Shown here piece by piece: positions 13,445-14,570 of a DNA stretch of 14,570 bases. Each line of letters starts with the position of its first letter. Within the stretch, counting starts at the first letter, position 1. The stretch is from assembly GCA_964617715.1 (NCBI GenBank), contig CAZTZN010000118.1, positions 1-14,570 on the forward strand. Direction: 5' to 3'. The position numbers and the translations under genes are program-made. The notes beneath the pieces were generated by a model. That model saw only the letters and a program-made list of their open reading frames with translations, ran no database searches and was not told where the DNA came from. The stretch is from JALGVA01 sp964617715 (GTDB taxonomy: Bacteria > Armatimonadota > Zipacnadia > Zipacnadales > UBA5352).

Positions 13445-14570
13445 ATGCCCAGCTTCGACGCATCGCCCGGCAACATTGACGAGACCCTGCGCGTGCTCTG
13501 CCGCGACATCGGCAACCGTGTCGCAGCCTCCGACGCCGAGCGCCGGGCCGCCGACTACGTCGCCGAACGCATGCGCGCGATCGGCCTGGTCAATGTCACC
13601 ATCGAGAGCTTCCCGTTCGTGCTGTGGGGCTACGAGGTCGCGCGCGTGGAGGTGCCCGGCCCCGAGCCGCGCGTGCTTCCGGCGATCCCGGTGGCCAACT
13701 CGCCCGCCGCGCCCGCGGAAGGCCTCGAGGCCGAGGTCGTCTACGTTGATCACGGCATGCCCGCCGATCTCGCCATGCACGATGTCGAGGGGAGGATCCT
13801 GCTGGTGTGGGGGCCGCACGCGGGGGAGCGCGCCACCCTTCAGGGGCTGCAGGACTGCGGCTGCGTCGGCGTGCTGTGGGTGGACGACCGCTTCCCGACC
13901 GACTGGCCGGTCTCGATCGGCACACCCTTCGACTGGCGCGACACGCTGCGCAAGCCGCAACTGTGCATCGCCTACCGGGACGCGCTGCGCCTCGCGCAGG
14001 AGCCCGGCGTGCGCGTGCGCATGTTCTCCGACGCGTGGAGCGAGCCGCGCGATTCGGTCAACGTCTTCGGCGACCTGCCCGGCTCGGGCGATGAGTTCGT
14101 GCACATCGGCGCGCACATCGACAGCGTCGTGGTGGGCGTGGGCGCGGAGGACGATGGCTCGGGCGTGGCGGCGATGCTCGAGGCCGCGCGCATGTTGGCG
14201 GGGCTGGGCGAGACGCCCGCGCGCACGGTCCGCTTCTGTGGCTTCGGCGCCGAGGAGCAGCTTTCCGAGGGCTCGCGTCAGTATGTCGCCATGCACCCGG
14301 ACGAGGTCGGGCGCACGCGGGTGATGCTCAACCTCGACAGCATGGCGGCGATCACCGGACGCAACCAGTTCTTCGTCGCGGGCCCTGAGGAGCTGATGGC
14401 GGCGGTGCGCGCGCTCACGGACCCGTCCGCGCCGGTGATCTCGGGCGAGGTCATCGCGGAGGTGACACCCTTCTCGGACATGTTCCCCTTTAACATCCAC
14501 GGGGTGCCGTCGGTGTTCTTCCACCGCATGAACCAGGCGGGGACGCGCTACTTCCACCACTCGCACCTGG
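13445..14570 (+). CDS. M28-family zinc aminopeptidase-like protein, 3' end outside the window
   Basis: The frame opens at ATG 13445 after AGGGAGGTG (13431-13439) and stays open to the window edge, giving 375 residues. The M28 dizinc signature is complete as far as visible: His224 in GAHIDS, Asp236 in EDDGSG (bridging), Glu270-Glu271 in GAEEQ (catalytic base and ligand), Asp298 in NLDSMA, and His372 in the FHHSH near the edge. Residues about 75-200 between the N-terminal helix region and the catalytic part look like a PA-type inserted domain. M28 enzymes remove N-terminal residues from peptides or act on related amide substrates. There is no signal peptide, so it is probably cytoplasmic. It lies 13 nt after the sialidase-fold gene and its ribosome site begins at that stop codon, so the two are likely translated together. 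Only a few residues to perhaps a few dozen should be missing. Confidence 0.88.
   Translation, partial: MPSFDASPGNIDETLRVLCRDIGNRVAASDAERRAADYVAERMRAIGLVNVTIESFPFVLWGYEVARVEVPGPEPRVLPAIPVANSPAAPAEGLEAEVVYVDHGMPADLAMHDVEGRILLVWGPHAGERATLQGLQDCGCVGVLWVDDRFPTDWPVSIGTPFDWRDTLRKPQLCIAYRDALRLAQEPGVRVRMFSDAWSEPRDSVNVFGDLPGSGDEFVHIGAHIDSVVVGVGAEDDGSGVAAMLEAARMLAGLGETPARTVRFCGFGAEEQLSEGSRQYVAMHPDEVGRTRVMLNLDSMAAITGRNQFFVAGPEELMAAVRALTDPSAPVISGEVIAEVTPFSDMFPFNIHGVPSVFFHRMNQAGTRYFHHSHL

Noticed and set aside
13412..14566. Open frames on the minus strand and in another plus frame across the M28 gene
   Set aside because: The frame starting at 13445 carries every M28 metal ligand and a good ribosome site. 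The others are low-complexity shadows.

Overview
The window is high-GC (GC-rich third codon positions throughout), densely coding bacterial DNA. A run of 100 N at 8419-8518 shows that it comes from a draft assembly. I see no ribosomal, tRNA, phage or insertion-sequence signal. The gene set is an aryl-pyruvate oxidoreductase with AMP-forming aryl-CoA ligases, a UroD-fold methyltransferase-like protein, a flotillin/NfeD membrane module, a sialidase-fold protein and an M28 peptidase. It would fit an uncultured heterotroph of a phylum such as Armatimonadota, Planctomycetota or a related lineage, but the sequence alone does not settle the taxonomy.

Left part (2-5888). The 3' end of an unidentified plus-strand gene (2-196) meets, tail to tail, a minus-strand cluster. 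In transcription order the cluster is: a PaaK-family acid-CoA ligase (5888-4590), iorA (4581-2791), iorB (2791-2204, start overlapping the iorA stop as TGATG), a 172-bp spacer, a second PaaK-family ligase (2031-727) and a tandem-ACT protein (723-271). IorAB oxidises aryl pyruvates from aromatic amino acids to aryl-acetyl-CoA, reducing ferredoxin. The PaaK proteins join aryl acids to CoA using ATP. The ACT protein has the look of a small-molecule (probably amino-acid) sensor. Two 9-bp blocks occur in the same order in front of both ligase genes and may be a shared control site.

Middle (6115-11243). A divergent UroD-like gene (6115-7302) is followed by a three-gene unit: a short PspA/IM30-like coiled-coil protein, a YqiJ/NfeD-like membrane protein and a YqiK-type flotillin. 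The NfeD-like protein carries a long Asp/His tandem repeat encoded by 36-bp and 18-bp DNA repeats. The assembly gap falls inside this repeat, and the reading frame changes across the placeholder. The two sides join in frame if the true gap is a whole number of 18-bp units. This Asp/His-rich loop is the most unusual feature of the window.

Right part (11291-14570). A strong 13-bp stem-loop separates the flotillin gene from a small unidentified membrane protein (11401-12039). A 357-bp non-coding spacer follows, then a sialidase-fold (Asp-box) protein (12397-13431) closely coupled to an M28 zinc aminopeptidase-like gene (13445 to the window end, incomplete). Neither of these two has a visible signal peptide.
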